Shown here piece by piece: positions 26,498 through 34,769 of a stretch of DNA of 64,000 nt (position 1 is its first letter; the number at the start of each line of letters is the position of its first letter). The translations under genes and the position numbers were made by a program. The notes beneath the pieces are model-generated. The model had not been told where the DNA came from. It saw only the letters and a program-made list of their open reading frames with translations, and ran no database searches. The stretch is taken from contig NZ_JALKAC010000001.1 of the NCBI RefSeq assembly GCF_024171645.1, positions 186,001 through 250,000 on the forward strand, in the 5' to 3' direction. This DNA is from Flavobacterium sp. HSC-32F16 (lineage in GTDB: Bacteria > Bacteroidota > Bacteroidia > Flavobacteriales > Flavobacteriaceae).

Positions 26498-26700
26498 AAT
26501 AGCTACTAAGATTCTAAGGTTCTAAGTCGCTAAGTTTTTTTATTTTTTTGAAGTACAACAGTGGGCGTTTTCATAAACATAGTTCCCGCTATAGGCTTTA
26601 TCTCTTCGAGGATATCGCCTATATCCGTGCTAGATTCAAACATTTTTTTTGAGATGCTAAATTACTAAGGTTCTGAGATTCTAAATTTTTTATTTAGCAA
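26498..26700. repeat. CTAAG-type repeats flanking a GC-richer insert
   Basis: CTACTAAGATTCTAAGGTTC with TAAGTCGCTAAG (from 26502) and AAATTACTAAGGTTCTGAG with ATTCTAAAT (from 26659) flank about 120 bases. The inner part holds AGTTCCCGCTATAGGC, then GAGGATATCGCCTATATCCG, with a GGATAT/ATATCC stem. Confidence 0.55.
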
Positions 26701-26729
26701 AAAAAAAGAAAAATCAGCAGCTTAGCAGC

Positions 26730-27497
26730 TTACTTAAAAAACACATCATATGCAAATCGAATCAATGTTCCAACAACCACAACCAAAAAGAAAATTCTAA
26801 TAAAACCATTTCCTTTATTGATTGCAAGTTTAGCACCAAGCCAGCCGCCAAGCCCGTTGCTTATTGCCATAGGAATTGCGATTGTCCAGATAATTTTCCC
26901 TTTTATCATAAACAAACAGATCGAACCAAAATTCGTGGCCAGATTTACCATTTTGGCATTCGCAGAAGCGTGCAAAAAGTCAAAACCTAAAAGAGCAATA
27001 AATGCTACAACAAAAAAACTTCCGGTTCCGGGTCCAATAAATCCATCGTAAAAACCAACAATTATACTAATGACTACTGCATACATTATTTGAGTTGCCT
27101 GCGAATGATCTTTGGCAACATGCTGACCAAAGTTTTTCTTCACATAGGTATAAACGAACAATAAAGACAAAACCACAAGTAATAAGGGTTTCATAAAATC
27201 ATTGCTAACCAAAGTTAAAATGGCAGAACCTAAAAAAGCCGAAGGAACCGCTAAACACATCATAATTAAAAGTAATTTCCATTGAATAACTACCTTTTTA
27301 AGATATTGATAAGCTGCAAAAGCGGTACCGCTGAAAGCTGGGATTTTTAAAGTTCCAACTACTGTAGAAACCGGAAGATTAGGTAATAGAATTAATCCCA
27401 TTGGCGTTTGAATCAATCCGCCGCCGCCAACAATAGCGTCAATAAATCCAGCTGCAAAAGCCGCTAAACAAAGAAAAAGTATTATGTATGAGTCCAT
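26730..27497 (-). CDS. TauE/SafE family membrane permease
   Basis: The 255-residue protein has about eight membrane helices. It shows the duplicated TauE/SafE hallmark: GFIDAIVGGGGLIQTP near the N-terminus and VGFYDGFIGPGTGSFFV in the second half. The family exports sulfite, sulfoacetate or other organosulfur anions, and the substrate cannot be read from the sequence. It is a single gene with its own promoter at 27533-27540. Confidence 0.9.
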   Translation of the reverse strand: MDSYIILFLCLAAFAAGFIDAIVGGGGLIQTPMGLILLPNLPVSTVVGTLKIPAFSGTAFAAYQYLKKVVIQWKLLLIMMCLAVPSAFLGSAILTLVSNDFMKPLLLVVLSLLFVYTYVKKNFGQHVAKDHSQATQIMYAVVISIIVGFYDGFIGPGTGSFFVVAFIALLGFDFLHASANAKMVNLATNFGSICLFMIKGKIIWTIAIPMAISNGLGGWLGAKLAINKGNGFIRIFFLVVVVGTLIRFAYDVFFK

Positions 27498-27532
27498 TAA
27501 AAATATATTTCCATCGAATAAATAACAAGTTG

Positions 27533-27540
27533 CAAAAGTA
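27533..27540 (-). promoter_or_regulatory. Promoter -7 element of the TauE/SafE gene
   Basis: TACTTTTG on the minus strand fits TAnnTTTG, 35 bases before the ATG. Confidence 0.5.
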
Positions 27541-27595
27541 CAGCTTCATTTTGTTTATTGCGAGAAATTTAAAGTGGATTTCTCATCAAAAAGTA

Positions 27596-27603
27596 TATTT
27601 TTG
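27596..27603 (+). promoter_or_regulatory. Promoter -7 element of the 27620 gene
   Basis: TATTTTTG lies 16 bases before the ATG. Confidence 0.5.
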
Positions 27604-27619
27604 CTAAAAAATTAACCCA

Positions 27620-28141
27620 ATGGATTTTACAAGAATTATAGAATTAGCCAGTTATACATTACCTGCAATTGTTACTGGATTTGTAGCTTACAGTTTTTTT
27701 GAACTGCATATTAAAAACAACGATAAAAAAAGAGCATTTTTATTAAATAGACAGGCTCACAAAGAATCTCTTCCAATACGTTTACAAGCATACGAGCGTA
27801 TGACTTTATTCCTGGAACGTATTAATTTGACTAAATTATTAATTAGAATTTCTCCAATCTCTAATCAAAAACACGATTATGAAAACTTTGTAATTGACCA
27901 AATTGAACAAGAATTTGAACATAATCTAACACAGCAGATTTATATGTCTGACGAATGCTGGACGATAATTACAACTGCAAAAAATTCAACCATTCAAATA
28001 ATTCGTAAAGCAGCCATGAGTGACCGTGTTGACAGTGCTGACAAATTACGTGAAGTAATTTTAAACGATTTATTAGAGAAACAATCTCCAAGCAATGCTG
28101 CTTTAAGTTATATTAAAAGCGAAGTTGCAGAACTTTGGTAA
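27620..28141 (+). CDS. Conserved membrane-anchored protein of unknown function
   Basis: The 173-residue protein has one N-terminal membrane helix (LPAIVTGFVAYSFFEL). A cytoplasmic helical part with many charged residues follows (SLPIRLQAYERMTLFLERIN, then IDQIEQEFEHNLTQQIYMSD). I recognise no catalytic motif. The layout resembles conserved Bacteroidota proteins of unknown function. It has its own promoter and a terminator hairpin, so it is expressed alone. Confidence 0.7.
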   Translation: MDFTRIIELASYTLPAIVTGFVAYSFFELHIKNNDKKRAFLLNRQAHKESLPIRLQAYERMTLFLERINLTKLLIRISPISNQKHDYENFVIDQIEQEFEHNLTQQIYMSDECWTIITTAKNSTIQIIRKAAMSDRVDSADKLREVILNDLLEKQSPSNAALSYIKSEVAELW

Positions 28142-28148
28142 AAGTATC

Positions 28149-28193
28149 TGGCAAGATTTATTAAAGTATTTGCTGTCTTGATAAATCTTGCCA
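28149..28193. terminator. Hairpin TGGCAAGATTTAT between convergent genes
   Basis: A perfect 13-bp stem (28149-28161 and 28181-28193) with a 19-base loop lies between the genes at 27620-28141 and 28204-28935. Only a short T-stretch follows. Confidence 0.55.
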
Positions 28194-28203
28194 ATTTGTA
28201 TTC

Positions 28204-28935
28204 TCATAACCACCACTTAGATTTAGGTTTTATCCACCATCCATTTTTCTGATATTTATTAGAAATGCTTAATTCTCCGGCTCCAATATCAAAATCGCAA
28301 TTTACATTTGGCACTCGATAATCTCCCCAATTGCATATTTTTTCTTTTCCTGAATTATTTGACTTCCAGACACCAATAAAAGTATTATTAAAATATTTAT
28401 CAGAATGACTCTCGATATTATTATACTTTATCAAATCATTTTTATCAAGGTACCATAAAGATTGTATGGTTCCCTGAAATTTCCCGGAACCTTTTTGCAG
28501 CTTATTTTCGTCAAACTCATAAGAGCCAAGCAATAATCCCTGATTTTTTATTCCGGTAGTTTTATATTCGTCATCAACACCAAATCTCATTTTTTTAATT
28601 TCCTGAACTTTTGTAATTGTTATTTTTCCTGTAAAATCACAAATATTAGAATTCACCATTGACTTGCCGGCAACTATGTATTCATTATTCTTTTCAGGAT
28701 TTCTTTTTACCGAAATAAATTTAATTAGTATCCTTTCATAGTTGTCACCAATAATACCATAAATTAAATTGTTATCGGTTTGAGTCCACAACTTTGCAAA
28801 ATCATATTTTGAATATTTATTTAATTCGTTTTTTTGAAACAATTCTTCTTCCGGCAAAATTTGGTTTCTGCACAAATTTTGACTCCATAAATTAAAACTG
28901 AAAACAAGACAAATAAACAGAATTATTTTTTTCAT
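28204..28935 (-). CDS. Secreted protein of unknown function
   Basis: The 243-residue protein has a signal peptide (MKKIILFICLVFSFNLWSQ). The mature part is rich in Lys and Asn, with beta-strand-like stretches (GSGKFQGTIQSLWYLDKNDL, FIGVWKSNNSGKEKICNWGD) and a Trp-rich tail. Cysteines at about 22, 95 and 209, together with CDF near the end, could form disulfides. Its start overlaps the patatin gene stop in ATGA, so the two are translationally coupled. Confidence 0.65.
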   Translation of the reverse strand: MKKIILFICLVFSFNLWSQNLCRNQILPEEELFQKNELNKYSKYDFAKLWTQTDNNLIYGIIGDNYERILIKFISVKRNPEKNNEYIVAGKSMVNSNICDFTGKITITKVQEIKKMRFGVDDEYKTTGIKNQGLLLGSYEFDENKLQKGSGKFQGTIQSLWYLDKNDLIKYNNIESHSDKYFNNTFIGVWKSNNSGKEKICNWGDYRVPNVNCDFDIGAGELSISNKYQKNGWWIKPKSKWWL

Positions 28936-29840
28936 ATTAAGCTTTTATTATCACTCATAACCTCAGATTTATTCTGAGCATATTCATAGCCCTGCTCCCA
29001 CCATTCTTTCATCACTTCTTTATTAAAAATCAAAGCATTATCTGTTAGTTTTGTTGGAGTGTAATATAAATTAAGCTTTACATCTTTACTGTTTGCCATA
29101 AGTTTTCCTATAGCAATATCATGTTTTTCAACCTGATCCAAAGCAATTCTAAACAAATCAATCATTAATGAAAATGGATTTTTACCGATAGCCATTTTAG
29201 TAGTATTTACTTCGGTTTCCAAAATAATAACATCAATTTCCGTTGCGCCGCGATTAATAGCTTCGCGAATGGGAACCAGACTCGAAAATCCGCCGTCACC
29301 ATATTCATAATTATTTTTGGTAACTAAACTCATAAACGGAACATAATTGCTGGAAATCCACGACCATTCGCAAAATTCTTCATACGTACAATCTTTAACT
29401 GATTTATATTCTGATTCGTTTTTAGTGAAATTTGTAACTGTAATAATCACATCATTATCCATCTTTTTCAGCTTATTGAAATCTGATAATGAGAAATTAT
29501 TCTGAATGTATTTCCTTAAACCTTTGCTTTCGCCAAAAGTTCTTTTTCCTTTAAAAAACTGACGCAGTACATTAAAATGATTAATGGTCACAATATCAAT
29601 TCCTTCTTTAACTTTTACTACAAATGGGCATATATTAAAAATACTGGACATTGTAACATTGGTATATACGGAATGAATTTTTTTAATATGTCCGAGAGCC
29701 AAATGCGGAATAAGTAAACTTCCCGTTGATGTTCCTATGAATAAATCGTATTCATGTCGTTTTTCTTCTATCAAATATTGTGCAACTCCTCCGGCAAATG
29801 CGCCTTTACTTCCTCCGCCAGAAATAACTAATGCTCTCAT
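28932..29840 (-). CDS. Patatin-like phospholipase
   Basis: The 302-residue protein has the patatin signature: oxyanion glycine loop GGGSKGAFAGG (8-18), nucleophile motif GTSTGS (serine at about 40) and the Asp of the dyad in DGGFSSLVP. Such enzymes cleave acyl chains from phospholipids. No signal peptide or barrel domain is present, so it probably acts in the cytoplasm or at the inner face of the membrane. It is coupled by ATGA to the secreted protein gene downstream. Confidence 0.9.
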   Translation of the reverse strand: MRALVISGGGSKGAFAGGVAQYLIEEKRHEYDLFIGTSTGSLLIPHLALGHIKKIHSVYTNVTMSSIFNICPFVVKVKEGIDIVTINHFNVLRQFFKGKRTFGESKGLRKYIQNNFSLSDFNKLKKMDNDVIITVTNFTKNESEYKSVKDCTYEEFCEWSWISSNYVPFMSLVTKNNYEYGDGGFSSLVPIREAINRGATEIDVIILETEVNTTKMAIGKNPFSLMIDLFRIALDQVEKHDIAIGKLMANSKDVKLNLYYTPTKLTDNALIFNKEVMKEWWEQGYEYAQNKSEVMSDNKSLI

Positions 29841-29942
29841 AAAATATAAAGTAGGTTTTGTTTTGACCAGAAAATCAGAATAAATAAAATAGAGTTCAGA
29901 CTTTGCTTATCTATCTATTTTCTGTGGTCTGTTTTCTTTATT

Positions 29943-32003
29943 CTATTCTTTTAACAAACGATTCAATTGAAATTGTTCATCGGGGTTCAAATTAGGTAAA
30001 ATTCTATTAAATGAAGCACGCATTTCTGAATTTTTCAATAAAACTCTTATCGTATCTCTTCCAAATTTTGAAAACTGCCACATATGGTGTGTTGTCGCAT
30101 TAACCAAATTGGTCAAAACATCATCATTTATAAATTTGAATGCAATTAGTTTCTCCAAAGCATTCTGGCGTGTGGTAGCTTCATATTTTGTAGTCGAAAA
30201 AGACACTAATTCATTTATAAGTTCATCTGGATTATTACTGTAATCCGGTGTTGATAAAGCAAGGGAAAGCCATAATGTACGAAGATTATAATCGTTAAAA
30301 CCAATCCAGTTCTTCGATTTATCCAAATATTCTTTTCTATGATTTGGAAAATTTTTCCACAAATAAAACAAAGCGATTTCCTGAGTTTCATACGACTTGT
30401 CACCCAGCAAAGTTTCATATTCTGCTCTAAAATCTTCGGGAATATTAGGCAATGTTCCTGCTAAAGTCTGACGCATCTGTATATTATTCTGATGTAAAGC
30501 TTTTAGCAGTAATTCTTTTTTATCTTCGTATTTCTCTGCTTGCAATTGCGAAATAATGGTTTGTTTTACAGAATAATGAATATCTGAATCTAAAGTCTGT
30601 TTGAAGAAATCTATCTTTTCGTTCAAAGGTGCTTTTTTTAATTTATCTACTTCTAAACGAATTTTAATTGCTTTGTTTTTACTCAATAACGCATTTGCGA
30701 CAGGCGTATCAAAAGCAGTTGATTCAAGCCATGTTTTTTGAAACTGAACCAAATCAAAATCAGAAACTTTTTTGATTTCGTCGAAGAAATTCTGTGTGTT
30801 TACATTCTTAAAAGCATATTTTTTCAAGTAATTTTTAATTGCTTTTTTAAACGCTTTGTCTCCAATAGATTCATGCAGAACGAAAAGTGTCCACGCTCCT
30901 TTTTCATAAAAAGTAAGAGAACTCGCTTTGGCATTTAAAACCGGAATTACATCGGTTCTCGAAGCAAATTTTATCTGCTGTGCTGTATCATACAATTTGG
31001 CATAAAAGTAATCATCTCCAAAAATATCTCTTTCGGCCAATAATGCATAATACGTTGCAAAACCTTCCTGAAGCCAATGATGTGTACTACTTTCTGCAGT
31101 GATTAAATCTCCAAACCAATGATGTGCTAATTCGTGAGCATCGACATTCGTATAATTTCTGTCAGCAAAAGCGACATCATCTACAACATAACGTGTTGTA
31201 AAAAGCGTTGTAGTCGTATTTTCCATTCCGGCGTATAAAAAGTCACGAACCGGAATCTGTCTGAAAACTTTCCACGGATATTTTACTCCGATTTCTTTCT
31301 CCAGAAAATCAAAAATGTGTTTTGAATAACGATATGTTGGCTCAAAACGTGCTGTATCTTTATTTTCTAAATAATATTCTAACGGGATTTTTGACTTTGA
31401 AGTAAAATCTTTTCTAGCATATTTTCCAGCAGAAAGTACTAATAAATAAGAACTCATTGGATTTTCCATTTGGTACTGCCAATGAATTTGATCTTCTTTT
31501 TCGACTTTACTTTTTAAAACTCCGTTTGAAATAACCTGATATTCTTTCTGATACGTAATTCCTAGATTAAAAATTACTTTTTCGTTGACATCATCAAAAC
31601 TCGGAAACCAATTACTAGTGTATCTTCCTTGTCCCTGTGTCCATATTTGATGTTCATCATTTTCAATATCAACAAAATACAAGGCTTGTTTTGGTTTTAC
31701 ATTGTAGTTAAAAGTGAGATGATTATTTCCTTTTTGAAAATTGTTCAGGATTAGTAATTCTTTCATTGTATTCAAAAAAACAACCTCTTTTCCGTTAATT
31801 TGAACGTTCGTGAATTCCATGTTTTTCCCATCAATCTTTATAGTATCAATGGATTGTAAAACATCAAATTCATAATCGACATATCCGGAAATTGTTTTTT
31901 GGGAATCGTTTATTGTTAATTGTCCTGAAACCGATTTAAAATCTACATATTTGGTTTGCTGCGCAAAAACGAAAGTGGTTATTAAAAGGAAGATATATTT
32001 CAT
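29943..32003 (-). CDS. Exported M1-family metallo-aminopeptidase
   Basis: The 686 residues begin with a signal peptide ending in FAQ. The gluzincin core has GMENTT (substrate N-terminus binding) and HELAHHWFGDLI (zinc His pair with catalytic Glu), with LQEGFATYYAL providing the third zinc ligand. A HEAT-like C-terminal domain follows (about 450-686). It likely trims peptides in the periplasm or outside the cell. The ATG overlaps the stop of the RAYT gene by four bases (ATGA). Confidence 0.92.
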   Translation of the reverse strand: MKYIFLLITTFVFAQQTKYVDFKSVSGQLTINDSQKTISGYVDYEFDVLQSIDTIKIDGKNMEFTNVQINGKEVVFLNTMKELLILNNFQKGNNHLTFNYNVKPKQALYFVDIENDEHQIWTQGQGRYTSNWFPSFDDVNEKVIFNLGITYQKEYQVISNGVLKSKVEKEDQIHWQYQMENPMSSYLLVLSAGKYARKDFTSKSKIPLEYYLENKDTARFEPTYRYSKHIFDFLEKEIGVKYPWKVFRQIPVRDFLYAGMENTTTTLFTTRYVVDDVAFADRNYTNVDAHELAHHWFGDLITAESSTHHWLQEGFATYYALLAERDIFGDDYFYAKLYDTAQQIKFASRTDVIPVLNAKASSLTFYEKGAWTLFVLHESIGDKAFKKAIKNYLKKYAFKNVNTQNFFDEIKKVSDFDLVQFQKTWLESTAFDTPVANALLSKNKAIKIRLEVDKLKKAPLNEKIDFFKQTLDSDIHYSVKQTIISQLQAEKYEDKKELLLKALHQNNIQMRQTLAGTLPNIPEDFRAEYETLLGDKSYETQEIALFYLWKNFPNHRKEYLDKSKNWIGFNDYNLRTLWLSLALSTPDYSNNPDELINELVSFSTTKYEATTRQNALEKLIAFKFINDDVLTNLVNATTHHMWQFSKFGRDTIRVLLKNSEMRASFNRILPNLNPDEQFQLNRLLKE

Positions 32004-32641
32004 TGAAATTTAGAATTTATAGAGTCCGTATCCCAAGATTGCGGATTATTTTTAATGTAATGGTAAATCGTTTCGAATCTTTTATAGTTTCTAACAATAT
32101 GATCGTGATAATTTTGCTCTAAACCTTTTATTTGCTTAGTTGTAATCGATTTAAAAATAGCAACAAAAGATGAAATAGAATTGGCTTTTCTTGAGAAATT
32201 TGATTCGTTTGTAAATTTCAATTCAGATTGGCATTGTAGAGGCGCACAGCAGTGCCTCTCCGCAACGTGTGTCGACATTTTTTGTAACGCCGTGTCCTGT
32301 GTGTTTTGATTTATTGTGGATATGCTGTGCGTCTCTACAATACACGACGTATCACTTTGTATCTCTTTATTTTCCTGAATTTCAATCAATAAATGAACAT
32401 GATTTGGCATAACAACCCAATTATGAAAAAACCAATTTTTACAAATTTTTATTGATTTCAAAAGTTCTTTTTCAATAATTTTTCCATTTTCATTCAAAAT
32501 CATTTTTCCATCCTCAACAGACCCAAAAATGCATTCTCTGTCTCTCGTAACCATTGTAATAAAGTAAACTCCTTCGCTTGAGTAATCCCAGTCTTTCAAA
32601 AAATTTGAATCTATTTTTAATTTATCTTTATATAACATCAT
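32000..32641 (-). CDS. REP-associated tyrosine transposase (Y1/HUH, RAYT type)
   Basis: The 213-residue HUH enzyme has YFITMVTRDRECIFG near the start, the metal-binding MPNHVHLLIEI and, near the end, VRNYKRFETIYHYIKNNP, which carries the candidate catalytic tyrosine. RAYTs cut and join single strands at REP palindromes and lack flanking inverted-repeat ends. Between the HUH motif and SSFVAIFKSITTKQI is an insert of about 45 residues whose DNA is a 109-base inverted repeat (32233-32341). The frame is intact, so the protein may still be functional. Confidence 0.88.
   Translation of the reverse strand: MMLYKDKLKIDSNFLKDWDYSSEGVYFITMVTRDRECIFGSVEDGKMILNENGKIIEKELLKSIKICKNWFFHNWVVMPNHVHLLIEIQENKEIQSDTSCIVETHSISTINQNTQDTALQKMSTHVAERHCCAPLQCQSELKFTNESNFSRKANSISSFVAIFKSITTKQIKGLEQNYHDHIVRNYKRFETIYHYIKNNPQSWDTDSINSKFQ
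32233..32341. repeat. REP-like inverted repeat inside the RAYT gene
   Basis: Arms ATTGTAGAGGCGCACAGCA (32233-32251) and TGCTGTGCGTCTCTACAAT (32323-32341) are reverse complements with one difference. The left end also folds locally (AGAGGC with GCCTCT). Cys, His and Thr codons typical of a translated repeat fill the frame. Confidence 0.8.
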
Positions 32642-32729
32642 TTTTTGGCGTGTAAAATTCCAAAGTTACAAAGGTTTGATTAACAAATCGAATGAAATTT
32701 GTAAGTTTACGATAGAAAAACAATCAAAC

Positions 32730-33473
32730 GTGCCTACAACCAAAAAAGCCTTATTTAACTGGAGCAGCGGAAAAGATTCTGCTCTTTCTTTATATAAAAT
32801 TCTTCAAAATCCCAATTTCAAAATTGAATATTTACTTACAAGCGTAAACCAGCAATATCAGCGAATTTCTATGCACGGAGTTCGTGTGGAGTTATTGGAA
32901 GAACAATCTAAAAGCATCGGAATTCCATTAAAAATTATGCAGATTCCAGAAATGCCAACAATGGAAGTTTATGAAAATGTGATGACTGAAACTTTGACAG
33001 AATTTAAAAATCAAGGCATTACCCATTCTGTTTTTGGAGATATTTTTCTGGAAGATTTGCGAAAATACCGCGAAGAACAATTAGCAAAAATAGGTTTTGA
33101 AGGCGTTTTTCCAATTTGGAAAATCCCTACACATGATCTTATTCAGGAGTTTATTTCACTTGGATTTAAAACTATTGTGGTTTGTGTAAATGAACGCTAT
33201 TTAGACAAAAGTTTTGCAGGCCGAATTATCGATCAGGATTTTATAAATGATTTACCTGAAAATGTAGATGTCTGTGGAGAAAACGGTGAATTTCATACTT
33301 TTACTTTTGATGGACCACTATTTTCTAAACCTGTAAATTTTGAAATTGGAGAGATCGTATATCGCAAATATGAAAAGCCACAAAGTCCGGATTCTTCAAA
33401 TACAGCATGCGATACAAATTCTTCAGATGCGTTTGATTATGGATTTTGGTATTGTGATTTAATTAAAAAATAA
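32730..33473 (+). CDS. ATP-pyrophosphatase of the diphthine-ammonia ligase (DUF71) family
   Basis: The 247-residue protein has the PP-loop FNWSSGKDSALSLYK at the N-terminus, the conserved SMHGVR, FGDIFLEDLRKYREEQL, and the C-terminal DVCGENGEFHTFTFDGPLF. This is the Dph6/MJ0570 family of adenine nucleotide alpha-hydrolases. Bacteria lack diphthamide, so the substrate is unknown. The GTG at 32730 fits the family start, and an in-frame TTG at 32676 would add 18 unlike residues. It starts a three-gene run. Confidence 0.85.
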   Translation: MPTTKKALFNWSSGKDSALSLYKILQNPNFKIEYLLTSVNQQYQRISMHGVRVELLEEQSKSIGIPLKIMQIPEMPTMEVYENVMTETLTEFKNQGITHSVFGDIFLEDLRKYREEQLAKIGFEGVFPIWKIPTHDLIQEFISLGFKTIVVCVNERYLDKSFAGRIIDQDFINDLPENVDVCGENGEFHTFTFDGPLFSKPVNFEIGEIVYRKYEKPQSPDSSNTACDTNSSDAFDYGFWYCDLIKK

Positions 33474-33868
33474 TGAGTAGATTTTATCTTAAAAAAATAG
33501 TGTTTTTAGTATTCCTTATAGTTGTCTTTTGTTCTTTGCAAAGCTGTTTAGTAAGCCGATGCAAAAGACCTCAAATTACGGGCTATATTTATGATTTCGA
33601 ATCTCACAAACCAATTGAAAATTGCAAAGTCGGCGAAACAATAAGTGGTAATAACGGTTATTTTACACTTGACGAAAAAAGATATCGTCAGTTTACATTT
33701 TTTGGTTTTGAAGCCCCGGCTTTATCAGTATATGAAAAAATTGAAAAAGAAGGTTATGAATCGCAAAGCATTCAATTTATGAATCCTTTTGGCGGAGGCG
33801 CCAGAAGAGGAAGTTTACATAATGCCGATACCATTTATTTGAAAAAAATCATGATTAAAACCAACTAA
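33473..33868 (+). CDS. Lipoprotein with carboxypeptidase-regulatory-like fold
   Basis: The 131 residues start with a hydrophobic signal and the lipobox LQSC (Cys25). The mature domain has ITGYIYDFESHKPIENCKV and NNGYFTLDEKRYRQF, the pattern of a carboxypeptidase-regulatory-like beta-sandwich often found on Bacteroidota surface proteins. The start shares one base with the preceding stop (TAATG), so coupling is likely. The function is unknown. Confidence 0.72.
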   Translation: MSRFYLKKIVFLVFLIVVFCSLQSCLVSRCKRPQITGYIYDFESHKPIENCKVGETISGNNGYFTLDEKRYRQFTFFGFEAPALSVYEKIEKEGYESQSIQFMNPFGGGARRGSLHNADTIYLKKIMIKTN

Positions 33869-33869
33869 T

Positions 33870-34373
33870 ATGACTTTAAAAAAAAATGTTGAAGTAAAAA
33901 AAGTACTGCAGTTTCTTGAAGAAATAGGAATTGACGTTATCGAAAAACAATTAGAACCCGCTTTTTTGCCAGGATTGGATTTGGGTCCAAATTGTATTTA
34001 TATTGATTACGATAAACTATTATATCCAGGTGATATATTGCACGAAGCCGGGCATTTGGCAGTAACGACAGCTTTGAACAGAAAATTGGCTGGTACAACT
34101 GAAATTCCTGAAGACTGGCCGACTCAAGGAGAAGAAATCGCTGCTATTTTGTGGTCTTTTGCTGCGCTGCATCACTTGCAGTTACCAATAGAATTTGTGT
34201 TTCATTCAAATGGTTACAGGAATCAGTCTGATTGGTATATTTCGAATTTTAACAGTGGTACTTATATCGGATTGCCTTTTCTTGAATGGATGGGATTATG
34301 TGTTGGAAATGAAAAAGCCGAAAAAGAAAATAAATCTCCTTTTCCGGCTATGCAAAAATGGCTTCGGGATTAA
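33870..34373 (+). CDS. Small protein with HEAGH metalloprotease motif
   Basis: The 167-residue soluble protein contains DILHEAGHLAVTTALNR, an HExxH motif. EEIAAILWSFAALHHL, about 35 residues later, could give a third ligand. A conserved-looking C-terminal NSGTYIGLPFLEWMGLC follows. I cannot assign it to a named peptidase family. It starts one base after the lipoprotein stop and ends three bases before a convergent gene, so it has no room for its own terminator. Confidence 0.6.
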   Translation: MTLKKNVEVKKVLQFLEEIGIDVIEKQLEPAFLPGLDLGPNCIYIDYDKLLYPGDILHEAGHLAVTTALNRKLAGTTEIPEDWPTQGEEIAAILWSFAALHHLQLPIEFVFHSNGYRNQSDWYISNFNSGTYIGLPFLEWMGLCVGNEKAEKENKSPFPAMQKWLRD

Positions 34374-34376
34374 AGA

Positions 34377-34769
34377 TTAAGTTGATTGATCAACCCATGT
34401 TTTAAGGAACCACTTATTATCTTTTAATTCAAAAATATAATCTGCATATATACCAGTATCAATACCGCGCTGCTCAATAACTGCGCTTTTTTGTTTCAGT
34501 ATAATTTTTTGTTTAAACTCCATTCCTTTATCATCTAACTTTAGAATCCTATAATTCTTTTGAGTCTTGGTAACACTAATTTCTTCTAAATTATCATCAA
34601 GCGTTTTGATTACAATAGGAAATTTTACACGGCTTAATTGAAAATTTTTATCTTCATTAAATTTCTTAAGAAAAGTGTTGAAATTTTCAATGTTGGTTTT
34701 AGTTTTTTCTTGTGCTGCTGTTAACTGGCAGAAACAAGCAATAAATAAGATTGCAATTATTTTTTTCAT
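34377..34769 (-). CDS. Exported protein resembling DUF4348
   Basis: The 130 residues begin with a signal peptide (IIAILFIACFCQLTAAQ). The body reads FNTFLKKFNEDKNFQLSRVKFPI, then DYIFELKDNKWFLKTWVDQS, the pattern of small periplasmic DUF4348-like proteins. The function is unknown. Its start overlaps the stop of the DUF1697 gene by one base. Confidence 0.65.
   Translation of the reverse strand: MKKIIAILFIACFCQLTAAQEKTKTNIENFNTFLKKFNEDKNFQLSRVKFPIVIKTLDDNLEEISVTKTQKNYRILKLDDKGMEFKQKIILKQKSAVIEQRGIDTGIYADYIFELKDNKWFLKTWVDQST

Noticed and set aside
26570..26625. tRNA-like fold in the GC-richer segment before uvrD
   Set aside because: No cloverleaf with acceptor and TPsiC arms could be drawn.
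32000..32641. Complete insertion sequence around the Y1 transposase
   Set aside because: No IS200/IS605 ends or TnpB are visible. The protein fits the RAYT group, which is not flanked as an IS.
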